This document shows positions 42,306 to 49,014 of a DNA stretch of 64,000 bases, one piece after another. The notes below the pieces were generated by a model. The model saw only the letters and a program-made list of their open reading frames with translations. It did no database searches and was not told the origin of the DNA. The DNA comes from Clostridia bacterium (GTDB lineage Bacteria; Bacillota; Clostridia; Christensenellales; Aristaeellaceae), in the NCBI GenBank assembly GCA_017519405.1, contig JAFWSH010000003.1, forward strand, positions 1 through 64,000. Direction: 5' to 3'. Made by a program: the position numbers and the translations under genes. How positions within the stretch are numbered: the first letter of the stretch is position 1; every line of letters starts with the position of its first letter.

Positions 42306-42947
42306 TCAGAAGCTGGAGATGCCGTGGCTGTTCACCATGCCGTCCAGCTTCATGCCGGCCTTGCACAGCGGGCAGTCGTGGGAGGAGCAGCTCACATAGT
42401 CGTCCAGGTCATGCTGGCGGGTGTAGATGCTGACCACGGGGAAACCCTCGCACTCCTCCACACAGGAGAAGATGGCCGCGATGCCCACCGGGATGCCGCT
42501 GTAATACCGGATGGCCTCCACGGCGGCCTGGGCGGTGTAGCCCGTGGTCACAGAGGCGGCCAGCACCAGCACATGCTTGCCCACGATCATGGGGGCGGTG
42601 TTGTCCCGGAAGATCAGCTGACTTCCGGAGGTGTGCTCCGGGGTCACCACGTAGATGGTGCGGTGGGCGTTCATATTCATGTAGCCGGCCAGGGAGAGCT
42701 CGCTGGCCATGCAGGCGCCGATCACCTCGGTGCCGTCCAGACAGAGGATGGTGTCGATGATGGTGGAGGACTGGTATTTGGAGCACAGCTCCACTGCGGC
42801 CAGCTGCGCCTCGGACAGGCGATGCTTGGTCATGGTGAGATCCAGGTAGTAATTGATGTGGCTGTGACTGGTGGCAAAGTGGCCCCTGGCAACACGAAGA
42901 GGAAGCGCACCGCCGAGGTTGGGGTACTTGATGATCTGGATGGCCAT
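42306..42947 (-). CDS. phosphoribosyltransferase family protein (orotate PRTase-like)
   Basis: 213 residues. A type I PRTase core is suggested by the PRPP-type strand VIGACMASELSLAGYMN, TIYVVTPEHTSGSQLIF, and the loop GKHVLVLAASVTTGYTAQAA in the place of the VxxVDDxxxTG motif. The two acidic residues of that motif are replaced by Ala-Ala (LVLAASVTTG), which is atypical. A C-terminal CSSHDCPLCKAG cluster could bind metal. I recall similar proteins annotated as orotate phosphoribosyltransferase-like in Clostridia, but the altered PRPP loop leaves activity in doubt. AAGGAG precedes the ATG. Confidence 0.7.
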   Translation of the reverse strand: MAIQIIKYPNLGGALPLRVARGHFATSHSHINYYLDLTMTKHRLSEAQLAAVELCSKYQSSTIIDTILCLDGTEVIGACMASELSLAGYMNMNAHRTIYVVTPEHTSGSQLIFRDNTAPMIVGKHVLVLAASVTTGYTAQAAVEAIRYYSGIPVGIAAIFSCVEECEGFPVVSIYTRQHDLDDYVSCSSHDCPLCKAGMKLDGMVNSHGISSF

Positions 42948-42981
42948 GAAGGATCACTCCTTTTTTTTCTTTGCTGATCCC

Positions 42982-43010
42982 ATTATACGTCAGTCAGAAC
43001 TTTTTGACAA
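42982..43010 (-). promoter_or_regulatory. promoter of the phosphoribosyltransferase-sbcDC unit
   Basis: Minus-strand TTGTCA (43010-43005), 17 nt, perfect TATAAT (42987-42982). Confidence 0.8.
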
Positions 43011-43133
43011 GCCCGCCGGGAACTGCAGGAATGAAGAAAAAAAGCTCGAAATTTCTCTGTCGTACGGGATGAAAGCATGGCGCAAACGCGTTATCTGAGT
43101 GAAAGCGGATGCGCCGGGAGGGGAGGAAACTGG

Positions 43134-43652
43134 ATGCAGACGCAGACAGTGCGCGGGGACGTCCGCAGCAGCGCGACTTTTGACGAGCTATACACTGCGT
43201 ATGCCACGGATGTTCTCAGGGTCTGCTACTTCTATCTGGGCGACAGGACACAGGCGGAGGATGTCTGCCAGGATGTGTTTGTGAGGCTGTTGACCACCAA
43301 GCCCGAGCTGAGCGAGGGAAAGGAGAAAGCGTGGCTGCTGAAGGTGGCGCTGAACCGGTGCCGGGACCTGTGGCGCTCCGCGTGGGTCAAGCGGGTCTGC
43401 CTGGGGCACCCGGCCCTGGAGCTGATCCCCGGGTCGGACGAGTTTGCCGAGCGTGAGGAGAAGCAGGCCCTGATGCAGGCGGTCAACCGTCTGCCCGCTG
43501 AATTCCGGGAAGTGGTGCTGCTGCACTATTATCAGAACTTTGGCATCGCGGAGATCGCGACCATGCTGGACATACCGGAGGGCACCGTATCCTCCAGGCT
43601 CAACCGGGCCAGGAGGAAGCTCTCGGAGACACTGAAGGGGGAAGAGGCATGA
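43134..43652 (+). CDS. ECF-type sigma-70 family RNA polymerase sigma factor
   Basis: 172 residues, regions 2 and 4 only. Region 2 reads FDELYTAYATDVLRVCYFYL then GDRTQAEDVCQDVFVRLLTT. Region 4 reads NRLPAEFREVVLLHYYQNFG then IAEIATMLDIPEGTVSSRLN. GGGAGGGGAGG sits ~7 nt before ATG 43134. The next gene overlaps by ATGA and encodes a one-helix membrane protein, the usual position for an anti-sigma factor. Confidence 0.92.
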   Translation: MQTQTVRGDVRSSATFDELYTAYATDVLRVCYFYLGDRTQAEDVCQDVFVRLLTTKPELSEGKEKAWLLKVALNRCRDLWRSAWVKRVCLGHPALELIPGSDEFAEREEKQALMQAVNRLPAEFREVVLLHYYQNFGIAEIATMLDIPEGTVSSRLNRARRKLSETLKGEEA

Positions 43653-44569
43653 AGGATCTGGAAAAGCTGCGGGTGGTGGCAGAGGAAGGCCTGGCGGGAC
43701 TGACTGCCGGGACGGAGCTGCGGGGACGCATCCTGGCCGCGGCGAGTGAACAAAACAGAAAGACAGCGCCGACGCGCCCTCTGTGGGTACGATGGACGGC
43801 GGTGGCGGCTGCCTGTACGCTGGTGCTGGCCGTCGCCCTGGGGGTTGTGCTGGGCGGCAATCAGGCGGCGAAACCCGTGCTGCCCGGCATGACCGTCATG
43901 ACAGCGGGCGATGATCCCGTGGCCAATGAGCGCGCCTCCCTGGACAGGGGCAGCAGCGGCCTGAATGTGGTCTCCAAAAACGCCGGCACGCCCCAGGGCA
44001 TCTGGGAGAGCAGCCAGAGCGGCGCCTTCCCCATGGTGGTGCTGGGGGACAGGGTTTATCGCCGGCTGACGGCGGGCAACCTGGCGGAGGACGCCCTGGG
44101 GGCGCCCATCGCGACCATCTGGGAGCAGGCCGATGAACCCGACCTCTCCGACGGCAATGTCAGCAATGTGATGCCCAAGGGCACGGAAGTCTACGGCGTG
44201 AAGGGCATGGACGGCACCCTGGTGGCCTGCCGGACAGAAAACGGCATTGCCGCCTTCCAGCGCGTGTCCTACAACGGAACCGCCATTTCGGCGGGGGAGC
44301 GCTTCACGGACGTGATGCAGCTGGACGGCCATGTGGTGGCCATGTCCCTGAGCGGTGTGGGCATGGTGGAGGGAGAACGGGCAGAGCAGCTGTTCGGAAT
44401 CCTGGCGGAGAACGCCCAGTATGAGAGCGCCGGCAGCATCTCCGGCAGCCAGGTGCTCCTGATCGAGCTGGACAATGGCGCTGCAGTCCAGATGACCGTG
44501 CGGAACGACCGGCTGGCGGCCTGCGGCGTCTGGGTCTGTCCCGAGTTCTTTGAGGCCTTCGGCAACTGA
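43649..44569 (+). CDS. putative membrane-bound anti-sigma factor
   Basis: 306 residues. A short cytosolic part (1-46) is followed by one membrane helix (~47-68, WTAVAAACTLVLAVALGVVL) and a ~235-residue extracytoplasmic domain with strands such as FPMVVLGDRVYRRLTAGNL, EVYGVKGMDGTLVACRTENG and VLLIELDNGAAVQMTV. The translational coupling to the ECF sigma gene points to an anti-sigma role, but no zinc-binding ZAS motif (HxxxCxxC) is present. The outer domain matches nothing I recognise; it may sense an envelope signal. Confidence 0.68.
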   Translation: MKDLEKLRVVAEEGLAGLTAGTELRGRILAAASEQNRKTAPTRPLWVRWTAVAAACTLVLAVALGVVLGGNQAAKPVLPGMTVMTAGDDPVANERASLDRGSSGLNVVSKNAGTPQGIWESSQSGAFPMVVLGDRVYRRLTAGNLAEDALGAPIATIWEQADEPDLSDGNVSNVMPKGTEVYGVKGMDGTLVACRTENGIAAFQRVSYNGTAISAGERFTDVMQLDGHVVAMSLSGVGMVEGERAEQLFGILAENAQYESAGSISGSQVLLIELDNGAAVQMTVRNDRLAACGVWVCPEFFEAFGN

Positions 44570-44602
44570 AATCCGCTGCTGCGCAAGAGCGAGGCGTACC
44601 GC

Positions 44603-46252
44603 ATGATCGATTTGACACATCCCACGCCCCAGTTCCGCCGGGACAGCTTCCTGTCCCTGGACGGGGAATGGCAGGCAAACGAACAAACCATCCGGGTGCC
44701 GTATCCCCTCCAGGCCCCTGCTTCCGGCTGGCAGGGGCCGGTTCCCGACAGCATCACCTGTCATCGGCGCTTCACCCTTCCCGGAGGATTCCCGGGGAAG
44801 GGCAGGCGCCTTTTGCTTCATTTCGGCGCTGTGGACCAGGTGGCCTATGTGTTCCTGAATGATCGCCCCGTGATGATGCACGAGGGCGGCTACCTGCCCT
44901 TTGAGGCCGACATCACAGAGCTGGTGCGGCCCGGGGAAAACGACCTGATGGTGGAGGCGGTGGACACCCTGAGCCACGACTACCCCTGGGGCAAGCAGTC
45001 CCTCCGCCCCAAGGGGATGTGGTATACGCCGGTGAGCGGCATCTGGCAGAGTGTCTGGCTGGAGACGGTGCCGGAGAAGAGAATCCGCCGCCTGCGTGTC
45101 ATGCCGGACTTGACGGGGATCACCATCCGTGTGGACGGGGATGGGGAGCGTGCGCAGCTGAGCATCGCCATGCCCGACGGCGGGACGGTCAGCGCCTCCG
45201 TGAGCACCGGCTGCGATGAGCGCATCGAAATCCCCCAGCCCAGATGCTGGTCACCGGAGGATCCGTATCTCTATGAGCTGGAAATCTGTTCCGGAGAGGA
45301 CCGGGTGCAGAGCTATTTTGCCTTGAGAACCGTCTCCTTCGGGGAGGATGCGGCGGGCGTCAAACGGCTGCAGCTGAACGGGAAGCCGGTCTTCCTCAGC
45401 GCCGTGCTGGATCAGGGCTATTTCCCGGAGGGAATCTACACAGCGCTCTCCCCGGAGGCCTGGACTGAGGAAGCGGCCCGGGTGCAGCATCTCGGCTTCA
45501 ACTGCATCCGCAAGCACATCAAGATTGAACCGGAGGCCTTCTATACCGCCTGTGACACAGCGGGTGTGCTGGTCCTCCAGGACATGGTGAACAGCGGCGG
45601 TTACAGCTGGTTCTTCGACACCGCACTGCCCAACCTCGGCTTCCAGCACAGACCCGACTGGCTGCCCGGCGACAAAAGGCGCAGAGCGTTCTTTGAAAAG
45701 CACTGCCGGGACACCCAGGCACACCTGTTTAATCATCCCTGTGTCATCGGCTATACGATCTTCAATGAGGGCTGGGGGCAATACCACACGGGCAGGCTGT
45801 ATGAAATGCTGAAGGGGAATGACCCGAGCCGCTTCTACGACAGCACCTCCGGCTGGTTCCGGGGATACCCATCAGACGTGGACAGCCGCCATGTCTATTT
45901 CCGCAACCGCAGGCTCAGGCCGGGAAAACAGCCGATGCTGCTCTCCGAGTGTGGCGGCTACAGCCGGGCGGTGGAGGGCCACCTGTTCCTGGCCGGGGAA
46001 AAGTACGGCTACGGCGAGGAGAGCACCGAACAGGCCCTGACGGACCGGATCGAAAAGATGCTGCGGGAGATGGTGATGCCGGCCATCCCCGGTGGGCTGA
46101 TGGGCTATGTCTACACCCAGATCACGGATGTGGAGGGGGAGATCAACGGCCTGTATACCTATGACCGCCAGGTCTGCAAGGTGGACGCCGGGCGGATCCG
46201 GACCCTGAACCAGGCGTGTACGGAACTCCTGCAAAAGGCGGCAGGCGGCTGA
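44603..46252 (+). CDS. glycoside hydrolase family 2
   Basis: 549 residues. The jelly-roll sugar-binding domain spans ~1-160 (LLLHFGAVDQVAYVFLNDRP, GGYLPFEADITELV). A short immunoglobulin-like domain follows (~160-260). The TIM barrel contains FNCIRKHIKIEPEAFYTACD, the acid/base Glu389 in IFNEGWGQ and the nucleophile Glu449 in LLSECGGYS. It is compact for GH2 and lacks a signal peptide, so it should be cytosolic and act on imported beta-glycosides; the exact sugar is unknown. The ribosome-binding site is weak, and the gene starts 33 nt after the putative anti-sigma gene. Confidence 0.9.
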   Translation: MIDLTHPTPQFRRDSFLSLDGEWQANEQTIRVPYPLQAPASGWQGPVPDSITCHRRFTLPGGFPGKGRRLLLHFGAVDQVAYVFLNDRPVMMHEGGYLPFEADITELVRPGENDLMVEAVDTLSHDYPWGKQSLRPKGMWYTPVSGIWQSVWLETVPEKRIRRLRVMPDLTGITIRVDGDGERAQLSIAMPDGGTVSASVSTGCDERIEIPQPRCWSPEDPYLYELEICSGEDRVQSYFALRTVSFGEDAAGVKRLQLNGKPVFLSAVLDQGYFPEGIYTALSPEAWTEEAARVQHLGFNCIRKHIKIEPEAFYTACDTAGVLVLQDMVNSGGYSWFFDTALPNLGFQHRPDWLPGDKRRRAFFEKHCRDTQAHLFNHPCVIGYTIFNEGWGQYHTGRLYEMLKGNDPSRFYDSTSGWFRGYPSDVDSRHVYFRNRRLRPGKQPMLLSECGGYSRAVEGHLFLAGEKYGYGEESTEQALTDRIEKMLREMVMPAIPGGLMGYVYTQITDVEGEINGLYTYDRQVCKVDAGRIRTLNQACTELLQKAAGG

Positions 46253-46271
46253 GCGACTCCTGAACCACGAA

Positions 46272-46303
46272 AAAACCGCCCCGGGAACAGAGGGCGGTTT
46301 TTC
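46272..46303. terminator. bidirectional terminator between the GH2 and rho genes
   Basis: AAAACCGCCC and GGGCGGTTTT around CGGGAACAGA, with A- and T-runs on both flanks, serve both convergent genes. Confidence 0.9.
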
Positions 46304-46319
46304 ATTTACAAAGCAGGGT

Positions 46320-48083
46320 TCACGACTGCTTATCCCCGTGGAGCAGCTCCACCCACTCCGGCAGACGCTCAAAGATCTTGTCATTGGTGGGGAACTTGTC
46401 CAGCAGCTCGTTCAGGTGCCGCATCACGGCGGAGTCGGAGATGCCGTTGAACTCCCTGCGGAGGATCCGGATGCCCTCCCTGCGGGTGTCGCTGAGGAAA
46501 CCGTCGCAGCGGCGGGTGCCGCTCTGGCTGTAGGAGATGGTGGGACGCACCCCCACCCGGGCCAGGCCGTTGTCCAGGAAGATGGTGGCATTGGCGGCTT
46601 CCCGGAACTCCTCGATGATGGTGTCGTCCGCCCGGTTGCCGGTGGAGATGTTCAGGGTGCCGATCACCGTGATGCTGCCGCCCTCCCGCAGGGCCCTGGC
46701 GGCGCCGAAGAGGTGCTTCGCCCGGTACAGGCTGGTGGGGTTGATGGAACCAGGCATGGCGCGTCCCTGCTGCGCCGCGGCCAGGGTGTAAGCCTTGGAG
46801 AGCCGGGTCAGGCTGTCCACCAGCATCACCACATCCTCGCCGGACTCGGCCAGACGGGCGGCCCGCTCCATGGCCAGTTCGCTCATGCGGAGATGGTTCT
46901 CCGGATTCTGGTCGAAGGTGGTGGCATAGACGGGGCAGCGGACGGCGTCCCGGAACAGGGTGACGTCCTCCGGATTCTCATCCAGCAGCACAATGAAGAC
47001 CTTGGCGGTGGGGTGGTTATAGAGGATGGTGTTGGCCAGATCCCGCATGAAAGGCGCCTTGCCGGAGTCGGGCTGGCAGAGCATCAGCACCCGCTGGCCG
47101 AAGCCCAGGGGCGCGGTGAGATCCAGCACCCGCATGGTGCGCAGCGCCGGGTTCGGCGGGGTCAGGTTGATCTGGCGGGTGGGATAGGTGGCGGTGAGGG
47201 TGTCAAACTGCGGCCGGTCAATGCTCTCCTCGGCGGGCTTGCCGTTCACCTCGGTGACTGTCAGCATGGCGGCGTATTTGTCCCCCTCCCGGGTGGGACG
47301 GACCTTGCCCACGATCTGGTCGCCGGCCCGCAGGCGGAAACGCTTGATCTGCGCGGCGGCGATATAGATATCCGACGACGAGGCCAGCAGGCCGTTCACC
47401 CGCAGGAAGGCATAGCCGTCCGGGTGTGTCTCCATAATGCCGGAGCACTCCTTCAGCTCCTCCGGCGTGATCAGCTCCTGGGCGGAGGGGGAGATGGGCA
47501 GACCGGCCGGCTCCTGGGGCCGCTCCTGGGGAGCAAAGGCATCCGCTGCAGGCTCCGGCGGTTCCGGGGATGGCACGGGGGCAGGCCTGGGCTCCTCGCT
47601 CCACACAGGGGTGCGGGGCGTGGTGGCGACCGGCGTCCGCGGCTCGGCGGCAGTTGCGCCGGGACCAAACCGGGGCGCCACACGGGCAGTGCGGACAGCG
47701 GCGGGACGGGGCGCAGGCGGGACCGGTGCTGCACCGGGCGTATATGGCGTGTGCTGGTTCGGGCCCGTATAGCGGTTGGACGGGTTATGCCAGACGGCCC
47801 GGAAGGTGGTGGATCCGCCGGCGGAAGGGGCAGGTGCCGGCCTGGACGCGGCCGCGGGCGCGGGGGAGGAAACGGGTGCGGGGGCCGGTGTCTGCTGCTC
47901 CGGCGTCTCCACCACGGCTTCCGGGGACGCAAAGGAGAGCTGCGCCTCCTGACTGCCGCCTTCGGCTGCGGTGATCTTCGCGATGATGTCCGCCTTGTTG
48001 AGACCGGCACCCAAAACAATGCCATGATCCTTGGCGTACTTTCTCAGATCGACGACTTTCATCTCGCTGAAATTCTCTGACAA
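46320..48083 (-). CDS. rho: transcription termination factor Rho, divergent
   Basis: 587 residues from TTG 48083 (GAGGAGGT 7 nt upstream). An N-terminal SAP-like helix region (MKVVDLRKYAKDHGIVLGAG) comes first. A ~140-residue Pro/Ala-rich linker separates it from the cold-shock RNA-binding domain (~205-285). The RecA-like motor shows LDLTAPLGFGQRVLML, a P-loop of QPDSGKAPF, VDSLTRLSKAY, the K-containing YRAKHLFGAAR and the arginine-finger region SQSGTRR. The usual GKT is GKA here (Lys342-Ala343), and the usual DERPEEV is DENPEDV (Asn370). Rho is a hexameric RNA translocase; whether this one hydrolyses ATP normally is open. Confidence 0.92.
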   Translation of the reverse strand: MSENFSEMKVVDLRKYAKDHGIVLGAGLNKADIIAKITAAEGGSQEAQLSFASPEAVVETPEQQTPAPAPVSSPAPAAASRPAPAPSAGGSTTFRAVWHNPSNRYTGPNQHTPYTPGAAPVPPAPRPAAVRTARVAPRFGPGATAAEPRTPVATTPRTPVWSEEPRPAPVPSPEPPEPAADAFAPQERPQEPAGLPISPSAQELITPEELKECSGIMETHPDGYAFLRVNGLLASSSDIYIAAAQIKRFRLRAGDQIVGKVRPTREGDKYAAMLTVTEVNGKPAEESIDRPQFDTLTATYPTRQINLTPPNPALRTMRVLDLTAPLGFGQRVLMLCQPDSGKAPFMRDLANTILYNHPTAKVFIVLLDENPEDVTLFRDAVRCPVYATTFDQNPENHLRMSELAMERAARLAESGEDVVMLVDSLTRLSKAYTLAAAQQGRAMPGSINPTSLYRAKHLFGAARALREGGSITVIGTLNISTGNRADDTIIEEFREAANATIFLDNGLARVGVRPTISYSQSGTRRCDGFLSDTRREGIRILRREFNGISDSAVMRHLNELLDKFPTNDKIFERLPEWVELLHGDKQS

Positions 48084-48178
48084 CGGAACGACCTCCTCAT
48101 CGCGCAACACACGCCGTGGGTGAGAGGGATTGTTTTTTCTTTCCACACAAAATGACAAGCGAAAACTTCCCTGCTGAA

Positions 48179-48207
48179 ATTATAGCAAAACCACAGCAGG
48201 AAATCAA
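48179..48207 (-). promoter_or_regulatory. promoter of rho
   Basis: Minus-strand TTGATT (48207-48202), 17 nt, perfect TATAAT (48184-48179), leaving a leader of about 90 nt. Confidence 0.75.
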
Positions 48208-48234
48208 GCGCCCGGGAAACTTTCTTTAAAACTC

Positions 48235-48262
48235 TTGACGAAACCGGAATAGTGTGTATAAT
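48235..48262 (+). promoter_or_regulatory. promoter of the tRNA-Ser pair
   Basis: TTGACG (48235-48240), 16 nt, perfect TATAAT (48257-48262), 15 nt before the first tRNA. Confidence 0.85.
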
Positions 48263-48277
48263 GGACATACTGGTTAC

Positions 48278-48366
48278 GGAGAGATGGCCGAGCGGTTGAA
48301 GGCGCTGGTCTTGAAAACCAGTGATGCCGAAAGGCACCGGGGGTTCGAATCCCTCTCTCTCCGCCA
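48278..48366 (+). tRNA. tRNA-Ser (anticodon TGA)
   Basis: Acceptor GGAGAGA pairs with TCTCTCC. D-arm GGCCGAGCGGTTGAAGGC, anticodon stem CTGGT/ACCAG around CTTGAAA (TGA), a long class II variable arm, T-arm GGGGGTTCGAATCCC, discriminator G and encoded CCA. Confidence 0.96.
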
Positions 48367-48379
48367 GTTTGCCACCTAT

Positions 48380-48471
48380 GGAGAAGTACCCAAGTGGCCG
48401 AAGGGGCTCCCCTGCTAAGGGAGTAGTCGGTGAATAACCGAGCCCGGGTTCAAATCCCGGCTTCTCCGCCA
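48380..48471 (+). tRNA. tRNA-Ser (anticodon GCT)
   Basis: Acceptor GGAGAAG/CTTCTCC, anticodon stem CTCCC/GGGAG with loop CTGCTAA (GCT), long variable arm, T-arm CCGGGTTCAAATCCCGG, discriminator G and encoded CCA. It lies 13 nt after the first tRNA and is co-transcribed. Confidence 0.96.
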
Positions 48472-48472
48472 A

Positions 48473-48511
48473 AACCCGCGTAGATACTGAATCTGCGCGG
48501 GTTCTTCTTTT
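48473..48511 (+). terminator. intrinsic terminator of the tRNA-Ser pair
   Basis: AACCCGCG-T-AGAT and ATCT-G-CGCGGGTT are followed by CTTCTTTT. Confidence 0.85.
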
Positions 48512-48571
48512 GCCCTTGCGCAGGGCGCTCCCCCCGAACTATTGCCCAGAATAGGGCGCTATTGCCCGCAA

Positions 48572-48628
48572 CGATGTACAAAATGATGAACAAGCAACAG
48601 CCCAAAACGATGTACAGCGCGATGTACA
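48572..48628. repeat. three copies of CGATGTACA
   Basis: CGATGTACA occurs at 48572-48580, 48608-48616 and 48620-48628, each ending in the palindrome TGTACA. Just upstream, CTATTGCCC and GGGCGCT also occur twice (48520-48568). The function is unknown; it could be an operator array or debris of the adjacent phage-like remnant. Confidence 0.6.
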
Positions 48629-48633
48629 AGCAC

Positions 48634-48661
48634 GAAAAAAACGGGGGCATTCCGCCCCCGT
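48634..48661 (-). terminator. intrinsic terminator downstream of the holin-like remnant
   Basis: Minus-strand ACGGGGGC-GGAAT-GCCCCCGT is a perfect 8-bp stem followed by seven T. It is the first terminator after the two-gene module at 49015-54032. Confidence 0.85.
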
Positions 48662-48671
48662 GTCAGGTCCT

Positions 48672-48965
48672 TCACTCCACCGCTTCATCCGGCACTTCCG
48701 GCAGCCCCGCCACGCTGGTCAGCAGGCTCAAAATCCCCGCCAGCAGCGACGCGCTGCCCACCATGATCCAGTTGACCTCCGACAGCACCGCCGAGGTATC
48801 GATGGTGTGACTGCGCAGCGGTTGGTGATACAAGACAAAGGTGAAGTCCCACAGCAGACCCGCCCCTGATACTGTCTCGACGGGAGAGACCTCACCCTCG
48901 CCTGAGAGTATATTCGAGAAATTGTCTAATCGCAATAGATAATTGGTCAAAGTAGAGAGCAGCAC
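48672..48965 (-). pseudogene. remnant of a phage r1t-type holin, N-terminal half unrecognisable
   Basis: The 97-codon frame ends in SAVLSEVNWIMVGSASLLAG then ILSLLTSVAGLPEVPDEAVE. This is the second membrane helix and conserved SLLTSxAGLPEV tail of r1t-type phage holins. The upstream part (LLRLDNFSNILSGEGEVSPV, then LLWDFTFVLYHQPLRSH) lacks the holin's first helix and looks unrelated, so the gene seems truncated or fused to other DNA. No ribosome-binding site is clear and no other phage gene is near. The stretch 48512-49014 holds only this, the short repeats and the terminator. Confidence 0.5.
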
Positions 48966-49014
48966 AGCACGACTGAAATGGACCAGGTGTACAGGTCGGT
49001 GGGGAACAGCCTGC

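Noticed and set aside
43021-43133. Possible ECF-type promoter (GGAACT upstream and CGTA near 43060) for the sigma-factor gene
   Set aside because: The spacing between the two elements does not fit the usual 16-17 nt, so autoregulation cannot be claimed.
46338-48080. Open frame of 580 codons on the plus strand opposite rho
   Set aside because: Antisense shadow of rho; Gly/Arg-rich with no recognisable feature.
48450-48650. Short minus-strand frame with hydrophobic start
   Set aside because: It overlaps the tRNA-Ser(GCT) gene and its terminator and has no supporting signal.
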